Assembly: GCA_040386775.1 (NCBI GenBank)
Contig: JAZKEU010000016.1
Span: 69,231-133,230 of the forward strand
Source: Bdellovibrionota bacterium
Lineage (GTDB): Bacteria; Bdellovibrionota; Bdellovibrionia; Bdellovibrionales; JAEYZS01
Length of the DNA stretch: 64,000 nt
Reading direction: 5' to 3'
Under the pieces are notes generated by a model. The model saw only the letters and a program-made list of their open reading frames with translations. It ran no database searches and was not told the origin of the DNA. The position numbers and the translations under genes are program-made. How positions within the stretch are numbered: the stretch's first letter is position 1; each line of letters starts with the position of its first letter. This document shows positions 17,389 through 25,922 of the stretch, one piece after another.

Positions 17389-18718
17389 TATTTTTTTCAT
17401 TAAAAGTATTCAAAAAATTCATCGTCCTTTAATCCTAATAAGTACTTTTATATTTTTTATTGTTTATATATCGAGTTATGTATCAATTAAAAATATGCAA
17501 TATCTAAGTTATTTTAATATTTTAAAGAGTAACTTTATACATTTGGTTGAGATGGGAGATATTTACCAACTTGAAAGAGAAATTTACTCTTTGCGAGAAG
17601 GTGCGGGCTTAGCTAAAGTTCAGATTATTATTAATGACGATCACTCAATTGCTAGTAGCGACCCTCGGCTCTCATTTGATGTGCCTGATAAAAAAATATA
17701 TTATTCAAAATATGACTTGTATTTTATTTTTCCAAAAAAATTCCATTTAAAAACAAAAAATAATACATCAATTATTTTTTCTATTTATGACACCATCAGC
17801 ATTGGTAATATTCTTTTTCTTATATTGTTGTTCTCCTCTCCAATAATTATCTTGTTTAAATACGGATCTAAAAAATATTCATATATCGTCAAAGATATTA
17901 TCGATTCGGTTAAAAATATATCTATCTCGGACATTTCGACAAATAAAAAAAGCTTGTTAAAATTTTCGGAAATTATAGATCTAGATGAAAGATTAAATTT
18001 TTACTTTAAAGAAAATACTGATCGAATAAACGAACTTCATGCTCTTAAATTAAATTTAGAAGATTTAAAATTTAAAGCACGACTTGCTGATTTATCAACT
18101 ACTGTCGCTCATGATATTAGGGCTCCTGTTTTTGCATTACAAGCTTGCCTGTCTCATATTGAGGATGGCTCCAAGGTAAAAAATTTAATAGCACGGGCCA
18201 CTCAAAGAATTCAGGACATCGCAGATAATTTACTTTCTGATTATAAAAAACAAATTGCTGTACAGCAAAACGAATTCATCTCTTTAAACTTACCCTTATT
18301 TGAACTTCTCGAAGAGAAAATAATATCTAACCCGTCTATTAAATTTAATATGGATATAAAAGAAAGTATATTTATTATATCAAGTGAGCGAGTCAATTTT
18401 GAAAGAGTAATTTCAAATATTTTGCAAAATTCAATCGAAGCCGTTGAACATTCGCACGGAATAATTAATATTTCTTGTACAGAAAATAAGTTGATAGTTT
18501 CCGACAATGGTAAGGGTATTAGCGCTGAAAACCTTCAAAAAATATTTTCTAAAGGCTTCACCTTTGGTAAACAAAATGGAACCGGAATTGGGCTTAGCAG
18601 TACCAAAGAAGTTATTACGAAAATGGGTGGGGATGTTTCAATTCATTCAGTATTAGGTGTGGGTACAGCCGTAACTATAGCTTTACCCACAGTCGCAGCA
18701 TCTCACAAATCTTGTTAA
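17372..18718 (+). CDS. Sensor histidine kinase, orphan
   Basis: 448 residues from the ATG at 17372; an upstream TTG at 17348 is less likely. Two membrane segments (ILISTFIFFIVYI near residue 20, and FLILLFSSPIIILF near 145) enclose a roughly 100-residue periplasmic sensor with no recognised family. A dimerisation helix carries the phospho-acceptor motif TVAHDIRAPVFALQ. The HATPase domain has N-box NILQNSIEAVEH, G1 SDNGKGIS and G2 NGTGIGLSS. No response regulator gene adjoins it, so the partner must be elsewhere. It overlaps the HExxH gene by 17 bases, implying co-production with the peptide locus. It may sense the secreted peptide or its binding protein. Confidence 0.9.
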   Translation: MPQSLNIFFIKSIQKIHRPLILISTFIFFIVYISSYVSIKNMQYLSYFNILKSNFIHLVEMGDIYQLEREIYSLREGAGLAKVQIIINDDHSIASSDPRLSFDVPDKKIYYSKYDLYFIFPKKFHLKTKNNTSIIFSIYDTISIGNILFLILLFSSPIIILFKYGSKKYSYIVKDIIDSVKNISISDISTNKKSLLKFSEIIDLDERLNFYFKENTDRINELHALKLNLEDLKFKARLADLSTTVAHDIRAPVFALQACLSHIEDGSKVKNLIARATQRIQDIADNLLSDYKKQIAVQQNEFISLNLPLFELLEEKIISNPSIKFNMDIKESIFIISSERVNFERVISNILQNSIEAVEHSHGIINISCTENKLIVSDNGKGISAENLQKIFSKGFTFGKQNGTGIGLSSTKEVITKMGGDVSIHSVLGVGTAVTIALPTVAASHKSC

Positions 18719-18838
18719 AATCAGCGCAATTTATCTTAAAATGAAAACACCTTATACAGAGGCGAGCGAAAAGTGTCACAAGGGACCAAAATCACTTAAA
18801 TAATCGGTAAACCTTTCACCTAGATAAGTTACATATTA

Positions 18839-18851
18839 CTTAAGCCCCTTA
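18839..18851 (+). repeat. 13-bp inverted repeat, left arm
   Basis: CTTAAGCCCCTTA is the exact reverse complement of bases 19734-19746. The two arms bracket the secreted zincin-like gene. A shared GATAAGTT precedes each arm by a short distance. They may be promoter or leader elements rather than mobile-element ends. Confidence 0.4.
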
Positions 18852-18886
18852 TTTATGGCATAAGACTTGTACTAGGTAGAATCGAT

Positions 18887-19564
18887 ATGAAAAAACTATT
18901 TATTATTTTTACTTTATTATTGCAGTCTTCACTTGGGTTAGCTCAAGACTATTCTAATTTTTTAATTGTTCAAAACCCTCCTAAAAATAACTTTGAGAAT
19001 AACCTGTTAATTGCAAAGAATATGGCCTTAAAATCCATAGATAACTTTATGTCAAATCCAATAAGTGAATATGATAGCAATAGCGAAGTAAAAGAAACGT
19101 TAGATAAGATGTTGGAGGGTTTACATGAAGCAGCCTTAGCTGTTGCGAACCCGACCAGAGGCATTTCTAAATCTTGTATCAAAAATGTTATGTATATTCC
19201 TTTTCTTCCTGCATTTCAAAATTCAGTTAGAGTTTGTAATTCATCCGAAAAACTAGATTTAAATCAGTTATACCAAAGCATTATCCATGAATCCTTTCAT
19301 ATATCCGAAGGAAAAAGGAAAATCCCTTATGATCCCTCTAGAGAAGGACTTATTAGAAGTGAAGGTCTTGGAACTGTGTATGAGTTTTCAATTATGAATA
19401 CTCTACATAGATGCATATATTTAGATTCACCTTACTATCCCGATGATGGTGACAAAAAATCAGAATACCATGATGTAAAATCATTTATAATTTCGGAATA
19501 CGAAACAAAAAAACCAAAAATATGCCCAGGATATAAAAATAAACAAAATATCGTGGATCTATAA
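18887..19564 (+). CDS. Secreted zincin-like protein (HESFH motif)
   Basis: 225 residues with a clear signal peptide (KLFIIFTLLLQSSLGLAQ). The motif IIHESFHISEG near residues 137-147 fits an HExxH zinc site. Downstream acidic residues in REGLIRSEGLGTVYEFS could give the third ligand. Five cysteines suggest disulfides in the periplasm or outside. It is not a known peptidase family by eye; a catalytic role is likely but unproven. It lies 168 bases after the histidine kinase, same strand, and is bracketed by 13-bp inverted repeats. It could process the secreted peptide or act on prey/host protein. Confidence 0.55.
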   Translation: MKKLFIIFTLLLQSSLGLAQDYSNFLIVQNPPKNNFENNLLIAKNMALKSIDNFMSNPISEYDSNSEVKETLDKMLEGLHEAALAVANPTRGISKSCIKNVMYIPFLPAFQNSVRVCNSSEKLDLNQLYQSIIHESFHISEGKRKIPYDPSREGLIRSEGLGTVYEFSIMNTLHRCIYLDSPYYPDDGDKKSEYHDVKSFIISEYETKKPKICPGYKNKQNIVDL

Positions 19565-19733
19565 TAATCAATTTATATTTAAATATTTCTTAAATAGCTA
19601 ATAAAGGTTGTTGTATCAAGCTGAAGCAACAATCCCGCAACAATTGCTCTTGAAACCAGCTAAAATCGCTATATCTTGATACAAAATCCTTAAATAAAAC
19701 AGTCTTAAGTCCGATAAGTTTCTTAACTCTAGC

Positions 19734-19746
19734 TAAGGGGCTTAAG
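19734..19746 (-). repeat. 13-bp inverted repeat, right arm
   Basis: TAAGGGGCTTAAG, the exact reverse complement of 18839-18851. Its AAGGGG also forms the ribosome site of the next gene (ATG at 19748), so part of the match could be chance or functional convergence. Confidence 0.4.
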
Positions 19747-19747
19747 A

Positions 19748-21115
19748 ATGCATACCTCAGCCTTAAAATTTTTATTTGTTGTATTTGTGACTTTATCTTT
19801 CAATGCAGCCAATGCTATTGAAACTGTATGTATACGTGATGAATCTGGGAAAGTTGTTAGCTGTAATAATATTCAATTTAATCAAAATCAAATCGATGAT
19901 TACGATCTCTGCATAAGAGGCGGTGCCTCTCAAGGTCTAACTGCTAGTGACTGCTTTACAGCTGTAACAAGTCCTGAAGTGGCCGGTGAAGAAGAAGGGA
20001 GAGGAAGAGCTGGTCCTGGGGGCGCAAGAGCAAGCGCCAGTGAGGACACCCAAGTACAATGCGAAGACGCCCTCAAAAAAACCAAAAAACAATGCACCGG
20101 AGCCGAGTGGTCACAATACAGTGCCGCCGCAATTCAAACCGCGACGACAGTGATGTCTTTGATAAATGCCGGCAAAACAAAAGACGCGTGCGAAGCTGCA
20201 CAAAAACTAAATGGGTTTGGCGCTCTATCCAACGCAGCTGTTTCTGCTTATTGCTACAAGGCGATTAGCTCTTGTAAAAAAACTTGTGATCCTAAGAAAG
20301 ACAACCCTGAAGCGGCAGGACAATGTGATGCTTTCAATGAGCACGCAGGCCTCGCAGGCAAGCAAGCCGTTGAAAACGCAACTGCCTACGCAGGTTCCGC
20401 AGCGTGTGCAAACGCTGCCGCCGGAAAGTGCATCGGGCAAGAAGCTTATAACGATGAAGAGTGTACGCAATTCTGTATGAAGCCTGGTAGACAGGAACAT
20501 CCGAAGTGTAAGCTCGCGCTCAACAACTGCAGTAACGCTGCCTACGCTGCTCAAAACGTTCAATACTGTACATGTTTAAGTAATCCACTTTCTCCAAGCT
20601 GTCGCGCAAATGCGGGAACTCCCGTTCCAGGATCTGGTAATCCAAGTGGGCTGAATTTAGATGATGATGGAATTGGTGGAGCTGATTACGATTTCAATGG
20701 TGTCGATGCTCAAGGTAAAGCCGCAAATACAAATTCAGGTGATGGTGGCGGCGGCGGATTTAACGCTGGTGGTGGCGGAAGTTCTGCTTTCGGTGACAGT
20801 GGTGGCGGTGGTTCCGGTGATGAACCTCTCAATAAAGAAATTTTAACAGGTACCGGTGGTGCTGCCGGAGCTGGTGGTGGATTTTTTGGTGGTGGCGGAT
20901 ACGGCGAAGGCAACAGCGCTAAAGGTGGCAGCAAAAGCGGCGAAGACAAAGGCATCGACCTCAGCGCTTTCTTGCCAGGTGGAAAACAAGATCCAACAAG
21001 AAATCCTGCAAGTGCCGGATATGGTGATCCTACAATTACAAAAGCCAATGGACTTACAAATTGGCAAAAAGTAACTCGCAAACTGAATGAAAAACGTCCT
21101 GAACTAATGCCATAA
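19748..21115 (+). CDS. Large secreted Cys- and Gly-rich protein
   Basis: 455 residues. The signal peptide ends at NAANA. Residues 25-290 are alanine-rich with well over fifteen cysteines, many in pairs, implying a disulfide-bonded exported domain. Residues 300-405 are a glycine-rich linker with runs of DGGGGG type. The last 50 residues contain EDKGIDLSAFLPGGKQD, a YGDPTI segment and an ending KRPELMP. This tail resembles the C-terminus of the next protein. The gene pair is read together: the next ATG is 10 bases after the stop. I recognise no family. Surface, pilus or secretion-associated roles are possible because a TadG-like gene lies next door. Confidence 0.65.
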   Translation: MHTSALKFLFVVFVTLSFNAANAIETVCIRDESGKVVSCNNIQFNQNQIDDYDLCIRGGASQGLTASDCFTAVTSPEVAGEEEGRGRAGPGGARASASEDTQVQCEDALKKTKKQCTGAEWSQYSAAAIQTATTVMSLINAGKTKDACEAAQKLNGFGALSNAAVSAYCYKAISSCKKTCDPKKDNPEAAGQCDAFNEHAGLAGKQAVENATAYAGSAACANAAAGKCIGQEAYNDEECTQFCMKPGRQEHPKCKLALNNCSNAAYAAQNVQYCTCLSNPLSPSCRANAGTPVPGSGNPSGLNLDDDGIGGADYDFNGVDAQGKAANTNSGDGGGGGFNAGGGGSSAFGDSGGGGSGDEPLNKEILTGTGGAAGAGGGFFGGGGYGEGNSAKGGSKSGEDKGIDLSAFLPGGKQDPTRNPASAGYGDPTITKANGLTNWQKVTRKLNEKRPELMP

Positions 21116-21125
21116 GGATAATAAA

Positions 21126-21974
21126 ATGAAAAAAATCATTTCAATCTTCGTTCTTACAATCTTCGTTAGTTCGCAATCGTACGCGGGTAATGAAAATATC
21201 ACGAATGCGGCGGCCACTGCAGCAACTGGAGCCCTGGCGGCTCAAACCATTTCCAATACTACTGTCGGAACAACATGGGTAAAAAAATGTACGAGTGCTT
21301 GGCCCTACTGTGCAATGGCAGCTCTGGCTTTTGCGCAAGCAGCGATGTCCCTTAAGGGTGCTAAGGATGCAAAAAAAACCAAAGATGCCTCTGAGTGCGT
21401 TGGCGCTTATTGCGGCGGTGGCGATGGTGGAAATCTGAACGGCGGAGGAACTCTTCCTAATACGAATGTTGGAACTTTACCAGGTAATACTGATGATGCA
21501 CTTTTTGGAAATCTTCAAAATACCATCAATGGAAACTTAGAAAATTTGGCCAACCAAGGTTACACTTACGATGCCAACACCAACTCGGTGAACACACCCA
21601 ACGGAAGTGTTTCATCATCCTCACTAGGTAGCGATGCCGGATTAAAAAGTTTAGGCTTATCCGATGCAGAAATTAGAGACGCAAGAGCCCTTGCTGCAGA
21701 TGCTTTAAAAGAAGCTTCCAAGTATGCAGACATGGGTGGTGACTTCGGCGGTGGTGGCGGAAGAAAAACCAAAGCAGGCCCAGGTTACGGGAGCGATGAC
21801 AAAGCCTTCGATATGAATAAATATCTCGCGGGCCTTATGAACAAAGGCGACGCTCGCGGTGTTGCGGGCTTAGAAAAAAAATACGGATCAGATCAAATTG
21901 GTGTTGCTCAAGATAATATTTTTAATATGATTCACAGACGTTACGAAGCAAAAAAACCAAGCCTCAATCCTTAA
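21126..21974 (+). CDS. Secreted protein sharing a C-terminal motif with its upstream neighbour
   Basis: 282 residues with a signal peptide (SIFVLTIFVSSQSYA). The N-terminal 70 residues are alanine-rich with one hydrophobic helix (WPYCAMAALAFAQAAMS) that could be membrane-associated. Then come a glycine/asparagine-rich linker, a helical segment (LSDAEIRDARALAADALKEA) and a tail. The tail reads SDDKAFDMNKYLAG, then a YGSDQIG segment, and ends KKPSLNP. The same order (DK..D...-L..G, YG, ..K-P-x-L-x-P) ends the previous protein, so they are diverged paralogues or share a sorting signal. A ribosome site (AAGGATAA) lies before the ATG. It is convergent with the TadG-like gene. Function unknown. Confidence 0.62.
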   Translation: MKKIISIFVLTIFVSSQSYAGNENITNAAATAATGALAAQTISNTTVGTTWVKKCTSAWPYCAMAALAFAQAAMSLKGAKDAKKTKDASECVGAYCGGGDGGNLNGGGTLPNTNVGTLPGNTDDALFGNLQNTINGNLENLANQGYTYDANTNSVNTPNGSVSSSSLGSDAGLKSLGLSDAEIRDARALAADALKEASKYADMGGDFGGGGGRKTKAGPGYGSDDKAFDMNKYLAGLMNKGDARGVAGLEKKYGSDQIGVAQDNIFNMIHRRYEAKKPSLNP

Positions 21975-21985
21975 GTTAATCTCTT

Positions 21986-24058
21986 CTAAAAATTTGCTGG
22001 CGGAGGATTCGAAAGACTCCCCACCACTCCGGCTCCTCCCAATGGCAATTTCTCTGACTTTAAATATTCTTCAGAAACAATTTTTACCGAATAGCCCACT
22101 CTTCCCCCGCGTGCGCACATTCCGGGTACAGGAACAGATGGTGGGCTATCAAAACAATTTCCAAAAGATTCTTTGGGAAAATCATAAGAAAATGCACCCG
22201 ATGGTGCCCATGCCGTCAAAAGATGTTTTGGTTCTTTAATCATCCAGAAATTCATGGTGGGATTTTTTGAAGCAAGTGATCTTGAAATTTCCATTTGCTT
22301 AGCTACGTTCACAATCGTCGCAATATTGTAACTACCGATATCTAAGGGAGCAGTCTCTTCATTAAAATAATTTCCCGTTATTCCTTTTTTTGTATAGTTA
22401 CCAAAGGCATTCACTTCCACCGAATAATAAGTAGCATCAAAAAGATCTGGCGCAATCGCGGCCACTTCTATTTCTCGGATCCATGGAGCTTTGTATCCAA
22501 GGCTAGGAATAGATTTATTAATTTCCCCATTTGTGGAATCTGTCTCTGATGCCATGGCTAGTCCATCTTCGTTTGCGGGAGTTCCGCTATAAAAAACTGG
22601 ATTTAAATAATCACCACTCTTAACCACGGAGGTAATCGATTCTTTAAAGAGAGCAAGAGCGGCCTTGGACACTAAGCCAAGAGGGTCTCCCGGAAATCTT
22701 GAATAGTTCGGTATTCCCAACTCCAGCACGCCTGAGGAGGATTGCTCCGGAAGCCCCGTATTGGGATCCAAAGGCAGAGGCGCAAGATTATCTACCTTTT
22801 GATTTCCAGAAGAAGAATTTTTTCCTTTGGGCCAAGTTGTATAATACCAAGGACCGATTCTTCCGCCGAAGGGTTTTGCAAAGGCTTTTGCCCTCAATAC
22901 GATGGGGTCACCAAAAGGTAAATAAGGTTTTCTCGGTTTTGTTTCTGCATAGACACCCACGTAGGCCATCATCCATGGATTTTTCTCGAATCCAAAAATA
23001 GAATGATAATCATCTGTAATTTGTTGAGGTTCGTTTCTAAAAAAATCATCGACATCATCTTTACCCAAATCATGCACAGGTCGATTTTCTTGATCTCGAC
23101 CCGTGATGGGCTTCGCTTCACCTCGACAGACCTTGCCTTTACCATCAAGATCTGTATAATAAATCAATGGATAAATCGGTACTTCATTGAGCCAATCCTG
23201 ACTCTTGCCTGTAGTTCCTAATGAGTTGAAAAATCGAAATTGATCTTCAGATTCATTCAAAGATTTTAAATTTGCCCTCGTCAAATTGTATTTCAAAACT
23301 TTAAGCGTTCCGCCCCTTACGCTGTTCTTTTTAATATCTCGAAATTCATAAGGATTTTCAGACATAGATCTCGCATATTCTCTAATGATGCGCTTGGAGC
23401 TTGCGACTTGATTTCTATATGCTTTTATCCATCTGATTGCCAATTCAAAGTTCACTGGCCCCGTTGCCGCACAGTCTGCCTTAGCAATGTCTTTAAGCCT
23501 TTTAACTGCGGCACCTATGCCAAAATTGGCAGGGAAGAATGGGTTAACAGTGGGGACACTAGGAAGTTCTGGAATTACAGTTTTGCTGTTATAACATAAA
23601 TTTTGAATGCTACCCCAGATACCATGATTCACGCAGACAGTCGGTCGCCATTTGGATTTTATTAAGCCGTTTCCATTGGAAACTCCGCCATCAAATGCGG
23701 ACACATCTTGAAATAAATTTCCTGTATCCAATTGCATCGGATGCTCTTTGTATCCTAAATCCCCGAGAACTCGAATTCTCCAGGCCAAAAGTTTCCACGC
23801 TTGTCTGATTTGATAATTCTGATGGGCAATGGCGTTGAGCATTTCGGCCTGGCGTTGGGCTGCATAATAAGCTGCGATATCCACCGAGTTTTGCAGATTG
23901 ATTTTATCATGAACGATCAAACCCACGTTGACGATCATGGCAAAGAAAACAAATAGCACTTGGAAAATCAGCGCAATAAAAATTGCCATCTGCCCCCGTT
24001 CAGATTTTAGGGGCGATACTGGTCCTTGATGTCGTATATGTAAGCGTGTCCGGAGCAT
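21986..24058 (-). CDS. TadG-like protein with N-terminal Tad pseudopilin domain
   Basis: 690 residues. After a short basic leader, ERGQMAIFIALIFQ starts a single membrane helix (FVFFAMIVNVGLIVHDKINLQNSVDIAAYYAA). This is the pattern of the N-terminal domain of TadE/TadG-like Flp-pilus proteins, including the glutamate one turn before the hydrophobic helix. The remaining 640 residues are predicted to be exported, with several cysteines and a proline-rich end (NPPPANF). It is far longer than a pseudopilin, like TadG proteins that carry a large extracellular region. No other tad genes (ATPase, prepilin peptidase) are nearby. It may interact with the two secreted proteins encoded convergently just upstream of its 3' end. 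Confidence 0.68.
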   Translation of the reverse strand: MLRTRLHIRHQGPVSPLKSERGQMAIFIALIFQVLFVFFAMIVNVGLIVHDKINLQNSVDIAAYYAAQRQAEMLNAIAHQNYQIRQAWKLLAWRIRVLGDLGYKEHPMQLDTGNLFQDVSAFDGGVSNGNGLIKSKWRPTVCVNHGIWGSIQNLCYNSKTVIPELPSVPTVNPFFPANFGIGAAVKRLKDIAKADCAATGPVNFELAIRWIKAYRNQVASSKRIIREYARSMSENPYEFRDIKKNSVRGGTLKVLKYNLTRANLKSLNESEDQFRFFNSLGTTGKSQDWLNEVPIYPLIYYTDLDGKGKVCRGEAKPITGRDQENRPVHDLGKDDVDDFFRNEPQQITDDYHSIFGFEKNPWMMAYVGVYAETKPRKPYLPFGDPIVLRAKAFAKPFGGRIGPWYYTTWPKGKNSSSGNQKVDNLAPLPLDPNTGLPEQSSSGVLELGIPNYSRFPGDPLGLVSKAALALFKESITSVVKSGDYLNPVFYSGTPANEDGLAMASETDSTNGEINKSIPSLGYKAPWIREIEVAAIAPDLFDATYYSVEVNAFGNYTKKGITGNYFNEETAPLDIGSYNIATIVNVAKQMEISRSLASKNPTMNFWMIKEPKHLLTAWAPSGAFSYDFPKESFGNCFDSPPSVPVPGMCARGGRVGYSVKIVSEEYLKSEKLPLGGAGVVGSLSNPPPANF

Positions 24059-24155
24059 TCAAAAATTATGACGTATCCGCTCTCATTTTGCGATACGTGC
24101 TAGACTAATAATCGACTAGACTTAGGACCAAGAGGCGTAGCCATTTTCTGGTGAG

Positions 24156-24169
24156 ACTATTACAATAGT
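24156..24169. promoter_or_regulatory. Small palindrome before the coiled-coil gene
   Basis: ACTATT-AC-AATAGT, a perfect 6-2-6 inverted repeat 22 bases before the ATG at 24192, in the position of a -10/operator region. No regulator can be assigned. Confidence 0.3.
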
Positions 24170-24191
24170 AACTTACAAGGAGTTCCACGCT

Positions 24192-25178
24192 ATGAAATCT
24201 GCTATCGCATTAATTTTTCTTTTCCTACTTTCGAATAATACCTTTGCCCAAGAGTTTACCGTCGAAAAGCCTGCAAGAGTATTTTCTCATCCACTCGGGG
24301 CCTCTCCCGCGGATCAATTGATTGTTACAACACTTACAGACGATGAAAATAGGATTGCTATGCAAGAAGAAGAACGCTCTGAAGATTTATTTGAGCTAGA
24401 AGAGCAGATCGCCTCACTTAAATCTACGAACGCTGAAACTCTCGAAAGAATTAACAGATTAAAAGAAGAAAGAAGAATCTACAGAAAAAAAGACGGCTGT
24501 ATAAATACTCTGGGTTTTGACACAAAAGAAATCTGTGCAGGACCATTCAGTGGAGACACTCCAGCTCTCAAGGAAAATTACAATAGAGCAAGACAAGCCA
24601 ATGCAGAGTTGGCCAGCGCCAAAGCCGCGAGTGACGCCCTTGAAAGAAGAATTAGAGAGCTTGATAAAAAAGCGAAACCTTTTAGAAAAAAGAAAGAAGA
24701 GCTAGCAAGAAGACAAGCAGAAGAAGAGGCGAGACTTAAACGCGCCATAGACAAAAGAGCCCAGCAAGAAGCGGCAGACAGAGCGGCAGAAATTAAGAAA
24801 GAAGAAGATCTAAGAAGAGGCCAAGAGCTTCTTAGCGAAAGACATGAAAGAAGACACGCGACAGAAATCTCGGATTTACGTTCTAAAATCAAAAGAAGTG
24901 ATGTTCAGTCTGCAATGACAGATTTAAAACTCCAACAAAGCCAAATGGCCGAAGCCATTCGCATCATCGAAGATGAATACGATAGATCTTTAATGGGCGC
25001 TTATATGCAAAGAAAGTTTGTGGCGCTTCTAGAGTCGGATATTCTTTGTAAAAAGACAGCTGAATGCCAATCTGGAAAGAAAACAAAAGTTTCTAACGAA
25101 GAAATACTGAAATTGTTCCCGAATGCACCAGCAACTCCAAAAACCTCATCCTCGAGCGGAGCTTCTGGAAATAAATAA
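24192..25178 (+). CDS. Secreted coiled-coil protein
   Basis: 328 residues with a signal peptide ending NTFAQ. Residues 55-105 and 125-275 are dense in Glu, Lys and Arg with heptad spacing (LFELEEQIASLKS, RKKKEELARRQAEEEARLKRA), so long periplasmic coiled coils are expected. Four cysteines occur as two local pairs (DGCINTLGFDTKEIC and ILCKKTAEC), likely disulfides. The C-terminus is Ser/Pro-rich. There is a strong AAGGAG ribosome site. The protein could be a structural or periplasmic scaffold protein. It lies beside the TadG-like gene but is transcribed divergently from it. No known family recognised. Confidence 0.62.
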   Translation: MKSAIALIFLFLLSNNTFAQEFTVEKPARVFSHPLGASPADQLIVTTLTDDENRIAMQEEERSEDLFELEEQIASLKSTNAETLERINRLKEERRIYRKKDGCINTLGFDTKEICAGPFSGDTPALKENYNRARQANAELASAKAASDALERRIRELDKKAKPFRKKKEELARRQAEEEARLKRAIDKRAQQEAADRAAEIKKEEDLRRGQELLSERHERRHATEISDLRSKIKRSDVQSAMTDLKLQQSQMAEAIRIIEDEYDRSLMGAYMQRKFVALLESDILCKKTAECQSGKKTKVSNEEILKLFPNAPATPKTSSSSGASGNK

Positions 25179-25192
25179 TCCGAAATAACTTT

Positions 25193-25480
25193 CTAAGCAG
25201 GCTTCTTTTTTCTCAATTGAGAAATTTCTTTTTCAAGCCTGCTCAGTCTATATTCATAAGTATGCTTACTATCACTTCTGTTCAAAATTTCTTTTAAAAG
25301 TCTATTGAGTAAGTTTTGATAAGGAATCCCTGTTTCTTCTGATCTTTTTTTTAACTTAAAAATTGTTTCTTCATCAATATTAACGGTAATTTTGACTTTT
25401 TTCACTTTAGCCATTGCAGCTCTAATTTTTCTCGTCCCTTCTTCGTCTATTCTAAGATCTTTCAATTTTGGCATTTTCAT
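25193..25480 (-). CDS. brnA: BrnA-type antitoxin (ribbon-helix-helix)
   Basis: 95 residues. The central VKITVNIDEETIFKLKKRSEETGIPY is a ribbon-helix-helix DNA-binding segment: a short beta strand, then two helices, followed by LLNRLLKEIL. It is rich in Lys. It overlaps the upstream BrnT-type toxin gene by 29 bases, the normal toxin-first order of brnTA loci. Such antitoxins neutralise BrnT and repress the operon by binding its promoter. A GAGGAAA ribosome site lies 7 bases before the ATG. The C-terminal 20 residues are basic and coiled-coil-like, slightly beyond the usual BrnA length. Confidence 0.75.
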   Translation of the reverse strand: MKMPKLKDLRIDEEGTRKIRAAMAKVKKVKITVNIDEETIFKLKKRSEETGIPYQNLLNRLLKEILNRSDSKHTYEYRLSRLEKEISQLRKKKPA

Positions 25481-25748
25481 ATAATTTCCTCATTTTGCGC
25501 CACTCTGCACATCCAATAATTCTAATTTTGTCATCTCTTTCTACAAACCATGTTGTTAAAACCCTACCATCTGAAGCCTTGCCTACCCAAAAATATCGAT
25601 CTTCTTTTTCTGAGTGTTTTATGTCTTTTAATTTTATTCCTTGTTCGTCAGAAAAAATCTCTTCCGCTTCTGAAAACGATATTCCATGTTTTAAGAAATT
25701 CTGCTTTTCTTTTTCCTTATCCCATTCAAACTGCATATATTTTACCAT
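25452..25748 (-). CDS. brnT: BrnT-type ribonuclease toxin
   Basis: 98 residues with the family landmarks FEWDKEKEKQNFLKHGISF near the N-terminus, a central RYFWVGKASDGRVLTTWFVERDDKIRIIG, and a C-terminal RKLYE. The fold is RelE-like and members cleave RNA. The start is either the ATG at 25748 or one four codons later; neither has a clear ribosome site. Promoter palindromes lie immediately upstream. The toxin appears intact, so the pair should be functional if expressed. Confidence 0.82.
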   Translation of the reverse strand: MVKYMQFEWDKEKEKQNFLKHGISFSEAEEIFSDEQGIKLKDIKHSEKEDRYFWVGKASDGRVLTTWFVERDDKIRIIGCAEWRKMRKLYENAKIERS

Positions 25749-25769
25749 ACTTATATGGCTTTTACCATA
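25745..25769. promoter_or_regulatory. Candidate BrnTA operator
   Basis: CCATA-CTTA-TATGG is an inverted repeat overlapping the brnT start region. A third CCATA half-site follows at 25765-25769, each CCATA inside a direct repeat TTTTACCATA. The arrangement fits cooperative binding by a ribbon-helix-helix antitoxin. Confidence 0.5.
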
Positions 25770-25922
25770 TTTTTACTTTAGACCAAATCTATGGCGTTTT
25801 ATACGAAGACATTTGGTTATGCAAGTGTTTGAAATTAATTCGGATTTCGAACAAAATGGACGTTGCCAAGGTGATTTTCTTCTCTTAGAATTATAGCTGC
25901 AACATTTGAAAGGGTCTTCAGA

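Noticed and set aside
20660..20960. Repetitive glycine codons that look like a tandem repeat array
   Set aside because: Codon-level repetition of a low-complexity linker; not CRISPR and no fixed repeat length.
20710..21081. Long minus-strand proline/serine-rich open frame
   Set aside because: Shadow of the glycine-rich coding region on the plus strand; no ribosome site.
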